Virus record (IMG/VR): IMGVR_UViG_3300044846_001771 | Coordinates: 1-59,129 of that record | Direction: 5' to 3' (one strand) | DNA: 59,129 nucleotides | Source of the DNA: a virus | Shown here: positions 7,504 to 15,184 of the stretch, piece by piece | How positions within the stretch are numbered: the stretch's first letter is position 1 | Layout of the letters: each line of letters starts with the position of its first letter | Made by a program: the position numbers and the translations under genes | Notes under the pieces: model-generated | Database searches by the model: none | What the model saw: only the letters and a program-made list of their open reading frames with translations | What the model was told of the DNA's origin: nothing

Positions 7504-7878
7504 ATGTTTAATTGGAGTGATTTCGATAAAATTTTTAATGAGATGTTTTCTAACAGAACCGGATTTAATTTTGGTGATAACAATTGGGATAAGAGAACTT
7601 ACAAGTCTCCCGACGGTTCTTTTTCCATGACTTATATTACTAAAAAAAATAATAGTAATCCTAATTTAGACGAGGTTGATATTTTAAAACATAAATTAGA
7701 AATTGCGGTTGAGGAACAAAATTTTGAGTTGGCGGTAGAACTTAGAGATAAAATAAAAAATTTAGAGAAAAATTTGGAGAAAATTTCCGAGTTGCAATCT
7801 AAATTAGAAGAGTGTATTAAAAATCAAGATTTTGAGAAGGCTATTGATTATAGGGATCAAATAAAATCTTTAAAATAA
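7504..7878 (+). CDS. Protein with two UVR motifs, possible Clp adaptor
   Basis: The 124-aa protein has an unrecognised N-terminal half and two UVR repeats: about residues 59-90 (core EEQNFELAVELRDKI) and 97-124 (core NQDFEKAIDYRDQI). UVR motifs occur in UvrB, UvrC, McsA and ClpC and mediate protein contacts, for example McsA with McsB and ClpC. Unlike McsA, no CxxC zinc pairs are present. The gene is divergent from the ClpC-like gene, which itself carries a UVR-like motif. A phage adaptor that steers substrates to that unfoldase is the most economical idea; it is an inference from the motif and the neighbourhood. A terminator follows directly. Confidence 0.85.
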   Translation: MFNWSDFDKIFNEMFSNRTGFNFGDNNWDKRTYKSPDGSFSMTYITKKNNSNPNLDEVDILKHKLEIAVEEQNFELAVELRDKIKNLEKNLEKISELQSKLEECIKNQDFEKAIDYRDQIKSLK

Positions 7879-7883
7879 AAAAG

Positions 7884-7906
7884 TCCACCTAAAGGTGGAT
7901 TTTTTT
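7884..7906 (+). terminator. Rho-independent terminator
   Basis: TCCACCT (7884-7890) pairs with AGGTGGA (7893-7899) and is followed by a run of T. It closes the UVR gene. Confidence 0.8.
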
Positions 7907-7914
7907 ATTTGTGT

Positions 7915-7922
7915 TATTTATT
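7915..7922 (+). promoter_or_regulatory. Late promoter motif TATTTATT
   Basis: The motif lies 16 bases before the start at 7939 and immediately after the terminator of the UVR gene. Confidence 0.45.
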
Positions 7923-7938
7923 TTAATAATAAAAAATT

Positions 7939-8184
7939 ATGGCAATTACAAGAGAAGAATTTAAAGGAACAAAGATTATTAACGAAATACAATCGTCAAA
8001 CATAGTTAAAACAGAATATGACACTGAAACAAAAAAAATGATAACGGAATTTAAAAACGGTATTAGATATGAATATGAGGATGTACCTCATCAAAAATAT
8101 ACCGAATTTAGAACCGCACAATCTCAAGGTACATATTTTAATAAAAACATTTCAAAAATTTACAAATATAAAAAATTAAGTTAA
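7939..8184 (+). CDS. KTSC-domain protein
   Basis: The 81-aa protein is nearly all a KTSC domain. It has SSNIVKTEYD near the start, the strand FKNGIRYEYEDVP in the middle and AQSQGTYFNKNI near the end, fitting the family pattern of a Lys-Thr-Ser-Cys-type small fold. In this copy the final element reads GTYFN with no Cys. KTSC domains occur alone or fused to nucleic-acid enzymes, and the biochemical role is not established. It has its own late-type motif upstream. The next gene starts 26 bases after its stop, with another motif between them. Confidence 0.8.
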   Translation: MAITREEFKGTKIINEIQSSNIVKTEYDTETKKMITEFKNGIRYEYEDVPHQKYTEFRTAQSQGTYFNKNISKIYKYKKLS

Positions 8185-8197
8185 ACAAAAAACTTAA

Positions 8198-8205
8198 TAT
8201 TTATA
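8198..8205 (+). promoter_or_regulatory. Late promoter motif TATTTATA
   Basis: An exact copy ends 4 bases before the start at 8210, so a leaderless mRNA is expected. Confidence 0.5.
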
Positions 8206-8209
8206 TTTG

Positions 8210-8944
8210 ATGGACAATGAATTAATAAAAAGTTTTGAACCAAAAAAAGAATTAAACCCAAAAATTTGGGACGACTCTGGAAAAATAACAAAAATAAACC
8301 CAGATGTTAGGGACAGTCTTCTTAAGACTGCAAATTTATTTATAGATTCTCTTGGGGTAGATATTTTAATAACCGATATTATTATGATTGGATCATTAGT
8401 CAATTACAATTGGTCCAAATATTCTGATATTGATTTACACATTGTCTTAAATTATGGTCAATTCCCATCTGACTCTAAGGATTTATATGTTGAATTCTTT
8501 GATCTAAAAAAAATAGTTTTTAATCAAAAACATAATATAAAATTATTTGGTTACGACGTTGAGTGTTTTGTACAAGACGAGAATGAGGTCGCATTTAGTT
8601 CTGGAGTATATTCTGTTCTTTATAATATGTGGGTTAATGAACCAAAAAAAGATGAAATGAAAGAAATTGATACAGAACTAATTAAAGAAAAGGCAAAACA
8701 ATGGATGAATATTATTGATGGTGTTGTTGACAACATCGGAGATGAAAGTCCTGATGAGATAAAATCTATTGTAAAAAAATATAAAGAAAAACTTAAGAAG
8801 TTTAGAAGTTGTGGACTTGAAAAAGGTGGGGAAATGTCTATAGAAAATCTAGTATTTAAACTATTAAGAAGAAACGGTTATATTGGTAAATTATATGATA
8901 TACCAACAAAATTAATCGACAAAAAATTATCAATGAATCAATAA
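8210..8944 (+). CDS. Nucleotidyltransferase-superfamily protein
   Basis: The 244-aa protein carries the signature of the minimal nucleotidyltransferase fold: G61-S62 then an 11-residue gap to S-D73-I-D75-L, and a third acidic residue in YDVECF (about D116). The family transfers nucleotides to proteins, RNA or small molecules; the acceptor here cannot be read from sequence. The C-terminal half is helical and charged. I chose ATG at 8210 over an in-frame TTG one codon earlier because the late motif ends at 8205. It precedes genes for packaged-protein candidates and is probably expressed late. Confidence 0.8.
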   Translation: MDNELIKSFEPKKELNPKIWDDSGKITKINPDVRDSLLKTANLFIDSLGVDILITDIIMIGSLVNYNWSKYSDIDLHIVLNYGQFPSDSKDLYVEFFDLKKIVFNQKHNIKLFGYDVECFVQDENEVAFSSGVYSVLYNMWVNEPKKDEMKEIDTELIKEKAKQWMNIIDGVVDNIGDESPDEIKSIVKKYKEKLKKFRSCGLEKGGEMSIENLVFKLLRRNGYIGKLYDIPTKLIDKKLSMNQ

Positions 8945-8979
8945 ATAGATTAAAAATAAAACAATATCGATTATTGATA

Positions 8980-8987
8980 TATTTATT
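8980..8987 (+). promoter_or_regulatory. Late promoter motif TATTTATT
   Basis: The motif lies 32 bases before the start at 9020 and likely drives the run 9020-13086. Confidence 0.5.
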
Positions 8988-9019
8988 TAATAAAAATAAT
9001 TTAATCAAAAAAATATACT

Positions 9020-10336
9020 ATGGGAGGACTAAAACCTATTGGGAGTGAGAAATTAGTTGGTATGGATAAAATCCGTAGAATTATGGAAATTGCTAACTAT
9101 AACCACGAATTATCTAATAAAGATATTGAATTAAAATCTACAGAGTATAGACTTGGTTTATCAGATGGAAATTCATATGACATTGTAAAAGAAAGACAAG
9201 GATATATAATTAAAAGAAATATTACTGAATCTTACTCTGATTATATCGAACCTATGAAAAATAGGAGATATTACAGATCTTACTCTGAAGCATTAAAAAA
9301 ATTAAATTTAATGGCTAAAGATTTTAACTCATTATATAATAACGATGAGGGCACAAATCTTTTTACCGAACAAAAAAAGTTTAAACTTAAAGTTCCAACA
9401 CCAAAGTCAGATGTTGCCCCTGAACAGGCACCAACATTACCTGAACCATCTCCGGCTCCCGCACCTGCGGCAGAACCATCTCCGGCTCCCGCAACAGGAG
9501 CAGAAGAAGATCCAATGGCAGGACTTATGGGAGGTACCGAAACAACAGGACCAGAAGAAGACCCAATGGCAGACCTTGGTGGGGAAGAAGACCCAATGGC
9601 AGACCTTGGTGGGGATGATGAATCTACCGACGATGAAGAGGAAAATACAGACAAAGAAAATGGAGTATCATTTAAGTTGATTCAAAAATTAACAGGAAAA
9701 CTATCCCAAAAAATTAGAAAATATCTTAACAGTGAAGAAATGGATTCTGACGATGTTAAGTATATTTTAAATTCTGTGTTATCTTCATTAGATTTATCTG
9801 TGTTGGATGACGAAGACGTTGAGGAAATTATAGATCGTTTGGAAGGTGATGAAGAAGATAAAGAAGAGGGCGACGAAGAGGGTAATGAAGAAGGTGATGA
9901 AAATTTAACCTCGGATGAAGACCCTGATGTTGATTCTCCTGAACCACCGTCAGATGAAGGTGAGGTTACAGAATACGGATATAGAAACAGAAATAGAATG
10001 ACAGTAGGTCCTTTAGGGACAAGAACAGATAATATGTTCTCAGAATCTAAAGTTGATAAAATCATTGGAAGATATTTTTCAATTAATGAAGATGAAAAAA
10101 AGGTTAATAATAGAAAAAAAATTATTAATAAGGGACTTTTAAAAGAAAATATGGTTGTAAACGAAATGGAGATCAAAAGACTTTCAAAATCAATTCAACA
10201 AGAAAGATCGGCATTAAAATTCTTAGAAAAAAATCCAAACGCGGTTTTAATAGGATCGACAAATAAAAGTAATTTACTATTTAAAGTCGGTATTAATGAA
10301 CACAAAATATCAACAGACGGAAGAAGAGTACTATGA
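9020..10336 (+). CDS. Large acidic, Pro/Ala-rich virion-associated protein
   Basis: The 438-aa protein is unrecognised. Residues 1-125 are mixed charge and partly helical. Residues about 126-215 are low complexity, with Pro-Ala-Glu repeats and three copies of EEDPMA. Residues about 255-320 are strongly acidic (Asp/Glu blocks). The C-terminal 100 residues are basic and helical. Several I/L/F-x-E sites (for example FTE, INE) could be cut by the prohead protease. It overlaps the next gene by ATGA and heads a four-gene unit running up to the terminase. The composition resembles scaffold or internal head proteins; the role is inferred. Confidence 0.8.
   Translation: MGGLKPIGSEKLVGMDKIRRIMEIANYNHELSNKDIELKSTEYRLGLSDGNSYDIVKERQGYIIKRNITESYSDYIEPMKNRRYYRSYSEALKKLNLMAKDFNSLYNNDEGTNLFTEQKKFKLKVPTPKSDVAPEQAPTLPEPSPAPAPAAEPSPAPATGAEEDPMAGLMGGTETTGPEEDPMADLGGEEDPMADLGGDDESTDDEEENTDKENGVSFKLIQKLTGKLSQKIRKYLNSEEMDSDDVKYILNSVLSSLDLSVLDDEDVEEIIDRLEGDEEDKEEGDEEGNEEGDENLTSDEDPDVDSPEPPSDEGEVTEYGYRNRNRMTVGPLGTRTDNMFSESKVDKIIGRYFSINEDEKKVNNRKKIINKGLLKENMVVNEMEIKRLSKSIQQERSALKFLEKNPNAVLIGSTNKSNLLFKVGINEHKISTDGRRVL
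9554..9613 (+). repeat. Two tandem 30-bp repeats
   Basis: Two identical 30-base units (9554-9583 and 9584-9613) encode EEDPMADLGG twice. A diverged copy (EEDPMAGLMG) lies just upstream, so the low-complexity region has grown by in-frame duplication. Confidence 0.85.
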
Positions 10337-10740
10337 ATTATTTAATTTACATAAATGGTATGGGACCCAATTATAAGGGAGACAACATTTATGAATTTAT
10401 TTTTTCAGAAACTTTAGATGTTTGGGGTGAGAATTGGGAATCAAAACCATCTAATGGTTACCCATCACCACCTGACTTTGAATATATAAAAAAGGTTGGA
10501 TCATTAATTAATGGGGAAATCTTATTAGAATTGGTTCAAAACTCAGACGTATTTTCAATGATGGATTCAATGGATGGGGTACTGTCCATAGGTTGGGAAA
10601 AAGAAACAAATGAAATTGATTTCTCAATCACAAAAAGATTAGTTTTTAAGTTTGGGGAAACTGAACAAGACGTAAAAGATAAACTATATGAACGAGATAT
10701 CGTTCTTGAATTTGATAAAAAAGCAGTATATGAATCCTAA
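10333..10740 (+). CDS. Hypothetical protein
   Basis: The 135-aa protein is not recognised. It is acidic, with alternating hydrophobic and aromatic residues (YLIYINGMG, YEFIFSE, VWGENWES), suggesting a compact beta-containing fold. No leader, signal peptide or membrane segment is visible. It overlaps the upstream gene by 4 bases (ATGA) and the downstream one by 11, so it is translationally coupled within the 9020-13086 unit. The stop codon is TAA. Confidence 0.8.
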   Translation: MNYLIYINGMGPNYKGDNIYEFIFSETLDVWGENWESKPSNGYPSPPDFEYIKKVGSLINGEILLELVQNSDVFSMMDSMDGVLSIGWEKETNEIDFSITKRLVFKFGETEQDVKDKLYERDIVLEFDKKAVYES

Positions 10741-11722
10741 AAATCATATTTTAACTTTGTTAGAACACGGATTGTCATTTAACACTATTAGTAATTTAAA
10801 TGACTTACAAATTAAGGTATTATCCGAAAAATTTACAAAAAAAGGAGAAACAAAAGAACAAACGGCACCTCAAAATACGACTGTAGTTTCAAAACCACAA
10901 CAACCATCATATTTGGTTAAGGATAATTCTAAAACAGTAGTTAATGGGGTTGAAGTTGACACAACTGGAGGAAAAACTGTGTTAACTCCACTAAAAGAAA
11001 TTGGAGAAGAAACGGAAGTAAAAGAAAAGTTTGAATCAAAATCCCAACAAGGATTATTTTGGGCTAAATGTAAAAATAGTACAGGAAAAACAAAAGAAAA
11101 ATGGTGTAAGATGGCTAAAGAATTTTCTGATAGTACATCTAAAAAAGATTATAAAAAAATGCCAGAAAAAAAACATCCCGAAAAAACGGTTAAAAAAACT
11201 AATGAAAATTTAGAAAGATTTTTAGAAGATAGAATTGTTAACATGTTGGATGAATATGTGAACCCAACGTTTACAAAAGGTCAAATGATTAATACAATAT
11301 CTGAAAAAACAGAAAAATTTAATTCTATGTTTTTGAAAACCCCAAAAAAAATGTCTATGTTTTCAAACGAATCTGGAATTGAAATGAAAAGTATGAAAAG
11401 GCCTATTGGTAGAATCTCTTCTTTAGGGGAAGACACAAAAGAAAAAGAAAGAACTAAGGAAAAAGAAAGAACTAAGGAAAAAGAAAGAAGAAAGGGTAAC
11501 CCTTTTAAAGACCCTAATCCTGACGTAGAAGAAAAACCTAAAGCAAATACAAAAGAAAAAGAAAGAACTAAGGAAAAAGAAAGAACTAAGGAAAAAGAAA
11601 GAAGAAGGGATAATCCTTTTAAAGATCCTAATCCTGATGTTAAGGAAAATCCAAAAGCAAAAATGGAAAAACAACAAAGTGGTTTCATTGATGCAATAAT
11701 GAACATATTAAATTTTAACTAA
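10730..11722 (+). CDS. Basic repeat protein, probable head-packaged protein
   Basis: The 330-aa product starts at ATG 10730; an in-frame ATG at 10688 would overlap the upstream gene by 53 bases and is less likely. The N-terminus (MNPKNHILTL through KVLSE before K) ends in a prohead-protease-like L-S-E site. A Cys-containing basic module follows near residues 101-145 (GLFWAKCKNS, EKWCKMAKEF, KKMPEKKH). The C-terminal third is a duplicated 38-residue unit built of KEKERT repeats and an NPFKDPNPDV segment. The strong positive charge suits binding of packaged DNA. The C-terminus is hydrophobic (FIDAIMNILNF). The function is inferred. Confidence 0.8.
   Translation: MNPKNHILTLLEHGLSFNTISNLNDLQIKVLSEKFTKKGETKEQTAPQNTTVVSKPQQPSYLVKDNSKTVVNGVEVDTTGGKTVLTPLKEIGEETEVKEKFESKSQQGLFWAKCKNSTGKTKEKWCKMAKEFSDSTSKKDYKKMPEKKHPEKTVKKTNENLERFLEDRIVNMLDEYVNPTFTKGQMINTISEKTEKFNSMFLKTPKKMSMFSNESGIEMKSMKRPIGRISSLGEDTKEKERTKEKERTKEKERRKGNPFKDPNPDVEEKPKANTKEKERTKEKERTKEKERRRDNPFKDPNPDVKENPKAKMEKQQSGFIDAIMNILNFN
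11435..11662 (+). repeat. Duplicated 114-bp coding repeat with internal hexapeptides
   Basis: Two 114-base units each encode three TKEKER hexapeptides, an Arg-rich turn and NPFKDPNPDV. The two copies differ at a handful of residues, so the duplication is not brand new. Confidence 0.85.
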
Positions 11723-13086
11723 TGGGACATAAATATATTGAGAGTTTAGTGAGGAAAATCATAAACGAGGCTCCTGTTGATTATGGGGATTATCCAGAAA
11801 GAATGGACCCTAGAGTACAACAAAAGATTGAGGATCCCGAAAGTATCTATGCAAAAAATAGAGGGTTTCAAGGAGGAGTATCTGATGTTGAGAGGTTATC
11901 AGGAGACAGATTCAAAGAGATTGTTGATTACGTAAAAAGATATTATACCACTGAAAGAAATATAACAGATCCTTCGGTAATGGCCGCGATTCAAATGGAA
12001 CAAATGTTGGCGGTTAGAGAAGTAATGTCCAAAGAGCCAAGACATAGAGAAAAACTTAGGGACCTTGCGGTTGAAATTAAGGCAAAAGAGAGTGGGTGGA
12101 TGCCTAATAACCTTACAATGGAAAAAGCATTAAGAGAAGGTCTTGTGAAAAAAAGAAAATCTAAGGATGGGGGAACCATCTATGAATTTGAATTGATGAA
12201 TCTTTTAACTTTCCTTGGGGAACAATCGATAGACCCAAAAATATTTCAAATGAAACCTAAAAAAAATGAAAAACTACCAATACCCGCAAACTTTTCATTT
12301 GACATTGATGAATTAACTCCAGAAGAAGAAAAACAATTGGAGATTGAAAAACGACACGTTATAAATGCATATGTGATGGGTAAGGCAAAAAGAGGTCAAT
12401 ACGCTTATCAGGCATATAAAGATAGATTAGATGCTATAGACCCATCTTTATACGAATTGTATAATAAAATTATGGGAGCAAATGATTTAATGTATTTTAC
12501 CAACCAACAACTAATTGAAATGTTAGGGGGGAATGCGGCAGGATCAGCAGGTAAAGCCAAACCAGAACAAAGCGATGAAGATGAGGATGATGACCAAAGT
12601 GGAGAAGAAATGGATAAAGATACTTGGTTTGCAAATGGATTAATCTTCCCAATTTTATTACATGAGGTTGATAAGGCTTTTAGTATGGTTACCACAAGAC
12701 AACAGTGGAAAGGAATGGATCCTGAAATGGCACAACAAGTTATTAGTCAAACTGACACAATGGAACATGAACCAATGAACTTCAGAATTGGTGCTGAATT
12801 AGCAAGAAAAATTAGAACAATGTTACCTGAAGAATTAGTTTTAGATCCTGATGGTCGTATTTATATGCCGTTCTTTGAAAAGAACCTTTATGAGGTACCG
12901 GCGGAAAGATTCCTAAAACAAATAATTGCAAATGTTGTTTCAAATAGAAAAGAAGATAACGCAAAAGCGGTTAAAGAATTTAAGGACATTTTTGAAAAGG
13001 CTAAAAAGGAATATCAGAGATTTAAAGGTGAAGATGATGAGGATGATGAATATAATTATGATAATGATGATGATTTAGCCTACTAA
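11722..13086 (+). CDS. Virion-associated protein with cleavable leader
   Basis: The 454-aa protein is not recognised. It opens with MGHKYIESLV and reaches RKIINE then A at residue 16, a short basic helix ending in I-N-E, the proposed prohead-protease site. The middle is helical and charged. An acidic linker lies near residues 284-298, and the C-terminus ends in an Asp/Glu/Tyr-rich tail. Its ATG overlaps the previous stop by one base. A terminator follows, then the terminase gene. It is likely an internal head or scaffold-associated protein, judging by leader and context only. Confidence 0.8.
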   Translation: MGHKYIESLVRKIINEAPVDYGDYPERMDPRVQQKIEDPESIYAKNRGFQGGVSDVERLSGDRFKEIVDYVKRYYTTERNITDPSVMAAIQMEQMLAVREVMSKEPRHREKLRDLAVEIKAKESGWMPNNLTMEKALREGLVKKRKSKDGGTIYEFELMNLLTFLGEQSIDPKIFQMKPKKNEKLPIPANFSFDIDELTPEEEKQLEIEKRHVINAYVMGKAKRGQYAYQAYKDRLDAIDPSLYELYNKIMGANDLMYFTNQQLIEMLGGNAAGSAGKAKPEQSDEDEDDDQSGEEMDKDTWFANGLIFPILLHEVDKAFSMVTTRQQWKGMDPEMAQQVISQTDTMEHEPMNFRIGAELARKIRTMLPEELVLDPDGRIYMPFFEKNLYEVPAERFLKQIIANVVSNRKEDNAKAVKEFKDIFEKAKKEYQRFKGEDDEDDEYNYDNDDDLAY

Positions 13087-13100
13087 AAATTAAAAATAGT

Positions 13101-13128
13101 AAACCCACCCAAAAGGTGGGTTTTTTAT
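13101..13128 (+). terminator. Rho-independent terminator
   Basis: AAACCCACC (13101-13109) pairs with GGTGGGTTT (13115-13123) and continues into T. It closes the 9020-13086 unit. Confidence 0.85.
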
Positions 13129-13146
13129 TAAATAAACTATTTAAAG

Positions 13147-13154
13147 TATTTATA
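13147..13154 (+). promoter_or_regulatory. Late promoter motif TATTTATA
   Basis: An exact copy lies 13 bases before the terminase start and just after a terminator. Confidence 0.6.
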
Positions 13155-13167
13155 ATAAAAAAACTTT

Positions 13168-14940
13168 ATGAGTTTAACAAAAGAACAAGTGATGTTAGAA
13201 TATGTTAGGTGTATGAAAGATACGGAATACGCCTTAAAAACATATCTACAAACATACGATAATACAGTATCTAAATACGTACCATTACAACTATTTCCTG
13301 ATCAAGTTTCTTTATTGAAAGATTACGAGGACTACGAAGAGAACATTGCATTAAAATATAGACAGGCAGGAGTTTCTACCGTTACTGCAGCTTGGGTATC
13401 AAAAAGGTTAGTTTTTGCAAAAAAGACCCAACCTGAAAAAATTCTAATAATTGCCAACAAACTTGATACCTCAATGGAAATGGCTAATAAAATAAGAGCG
13501 TTTGTTGATCAATGGCCTTCGTGGGTTGGTGCTGGATTTTCCATAGATAAAAACTCACAAAAACATTATAAATTAAATAATGGTAGTGAAGTAAAGGCGG
13601 TAGCAACATCAAAAGATGCGTTACGTGGATTTACCCCAACCATTCTTGTGTTTGATGAGGCGGCATTTATCGAGGCCGATAGTGATTTTTGGCCGGCTTG
13701 TATGGCCTCGTTATCTACTGGAGGTAAAGTAATTGTAGTATCAACACCAAATGGTTATGACCCAATATATTACGAAATATATGATCAAACATTAAAAGGT
13801 TTTAATAACTTTAAAATTTCTGAAATGTTTTGGTGGAGAGATCCAAGATACGCCAAAGATTTGTTTTTAGTTCCTACAGATGATCTTGTGCATTATCTTT
13901 TAAATAAAGATGAACAGGATGAGTCTAAACATGTCTCCTTTGCACATATTGACCCGTATGTTAGGGATCATACGGAAATATCTAAATACTTTAAAGAGGG
14001 ATACAAACCGTGTTCAAATTGGTACGAAAAAATGGTTAAAAAATTAAAGTACGATAAGAGGAAGATCAATCAAGAGTTAAATTGTGAGTTCTTAGGTTCA
14101 GGGGATAATGTATTTGATAATAAACAATTAGAGGAAATAAAAAATAACACCCTTTTAGAACCTGAAGGTAAATTAATGGGTAACTCATTATGGATGTGGA
14201 AAGAACCAATATTGGGTAATAAATACATAATGGGGGTTGACGTATCAAGAGGGGATAGTGAGGATTTTAGTTCAATACAAATTATTGATTTTGATGCGAG
14301 AGAACAAGTTTTTGAATACGTTGGTAAAATTCCACCTGATTCTCTTGCTGAGATCGCATATAAATGGGGGATTATGTATAATGCGTTTATTGTTGTTGAT
14401 ATTACCGGAGGTATGGGAATAACAACAGTTAGAAAATTACAAGAATTAGGGTACAAAAGTTTATACGTTGAGGGTATTGATACCACAAGTATATGGTCTA
14501 ATGCAAGTAAGGCGGTGGATAAAATCCCCGGAATTAACTTTAATAATAAAAGAGTACAAATAATTGCGTCATTTGAGGAGGCAGTTAGACACAAATTTAA
14601 AATAAAAAGTGTTAGATTATATAATGAAATGAACACTTTTATATATGTAAATGGTAGACCAGATCACCAAAGAGGACAACATGATGACCTTATCATGGGG
14701 ATATCAATGGCAATTTATGTTGGGGAGTCTTCCTTTACAAAATTAGAAAAGGTTGCCCAACAAGCTAAGGTTATGTTGGAGTCTTGGACCGTAGCGTCAA
14801 ATGATTCTGTTGCAAAAGAGGCTCACTTTAATCCATTGTTACCTAACATGAATGTTAAAAGAGATAATTTTGGTAGGGAAATTAATGCCGCAACAAAAGA
14901 TGATTACATTAAATACGGGTGGTTATTTGGTGGTAGGTAA
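13168..14940 (+). CDS. terL: Terminase large subunit (T4 gp17-like)
   Basis: This 590-aa motor and nuclease packages DNA into the prohead through the portal. The ATPase domain shows a divergent Walker A RQAGVST (65-71), Walker B ILVFDEAAF (159-167) and the coupling motif STPNG (192-196). The RNase H-like nuclease domain shows D358 in GVDVSRG, D411 in VVDITGG and D506/D507 in QHDDLIMG. The length is close to T4 gp17 (610). It begins the head module, followed by a small gene and the portal. In T4 the sheath and tube genes 18 and 19 sit between 17 and 20; here they do not. Confidence 0.97.
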   Translation: MSLTKEQVMLEYVRCMKDTEYALKTYLQTYDNTVSKYVPLQLFPDQVSLLKDYEDYEENIALKYRQAGVSTVTAAWVSKRLVFAKKTQPEKILIIANKLDTSMEMANKIRAFVDQWPSWVGAGFSIDKNSQKHYKLNNGSEVKAVATSKDALRGFTPTILVFDEAAFIEADSDFWPACMASLSTGGKVIVVSTPNGYDPIYYEIYDQTLKGFNNFKISEMFWWRDPRYAKDLFLVPTDDLVHYLLNKDEQDESKHVSFAHIDPYVRDHTEISKYFKEGYKPCSNWYEKMVKKLKYDKRKINQELNCEFLGSGDNVFDNKQLEEIKNNTLLEPEGKLMGNSLWMWKEPILGNKYIMGVDVSRGDSEDFSSIQIIDFDAREQVFEYVGKIPPDSLAEIAYKWGIMYNAFIVVDITGGMGITTVRKLQELGYKSLYVEGIDTTSIWSNASKAVDKIPGINFNNKRVQIIASFEEAVRHKFKIKSVRLYNEMNTFIYVNGRPDHQRGQHDDLIMGISMAIYVGESSFTKLEKVAQQAKVMLESWTVASNDSVAKEAHFNPLLPNMNVKRDNFGREINAATKDDYIKYGWLFGGR

Positions 14941-14948
14941 TATTTATA
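14941..14948 (+). promoter_or_regulatory. Late promoter motif TATTTATA
   Basis: It starts right after the terminase stop codon and ends 3 bases before the start at 14952. Confidence 0.5.
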
Positions 14949-14951
14949 ATT

Positions 14952-15119
14952 ATGGGTAGTGTTCAGAGAAAAAAAAGTGGTAAAATATTTGCGGGTTCAG
15001 ACTTAATTATAACAGGTCAAGGCATCTATAGTGTTAAAGTTATTAAACCAACTTTTAACAAGAAAAGTCAGTATAATATGATTGAAGAAATAACCACAAC
15101 AACCACCACAACAAAATAA
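14952..15119 (+). CDS. 55-aa protein between terminase and portal
   Basis: This short frame starts MGSVQRKKSG and ends in seven Thr and a Lys. It directly follows a TATTTATA motif and another motif follows its stop, so it looks like a separately transcribed late gene. The N-terminal half is basic, and the middle (DLIITGQGIYSVKV) may form strands. I know no homologue. Its position where T4 carries genes 18 and 19 makes it worth keeping; a tube or sheath role is excluded by size. Confidence 0.65.
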   Translation: MGSVQRKKSGKIFAGSDLIITGQGIYSVKVIKPTFNKKSQYNMIEEITTTTTTTK

Positions 15120-15126
15120 TGGAATA

Positions 15127-15134
15127 TATTTATA
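15127..15134 (+). promoter_or_regulatory. Late promoter motif TATTTATA
   Basis: An exact copy lies 50 bases before the portal start; the leader between them is AT-rich and empty. Confidence 0.5.
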
Positions 15135-15184
15135 ATATAAGACAATAAACTTTATAAAAAAAAATTATAAGTTAAATTTTAATT

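Noticed and set aside
9280-10176. Long open frames on the minus strand, Ser-rich
   Set aside because: They are antisense shadows of the Asp/Glu and Pro-rich coding repeats of the gene at 9020 and have no promoter or leader of their own.
14070-14636. 188-codon minus-strand open frame
   Set aside because: It lies entirely inside the nuclease half of the terminase gene, whose motifs are intact. The antisense product has no recognisable features.
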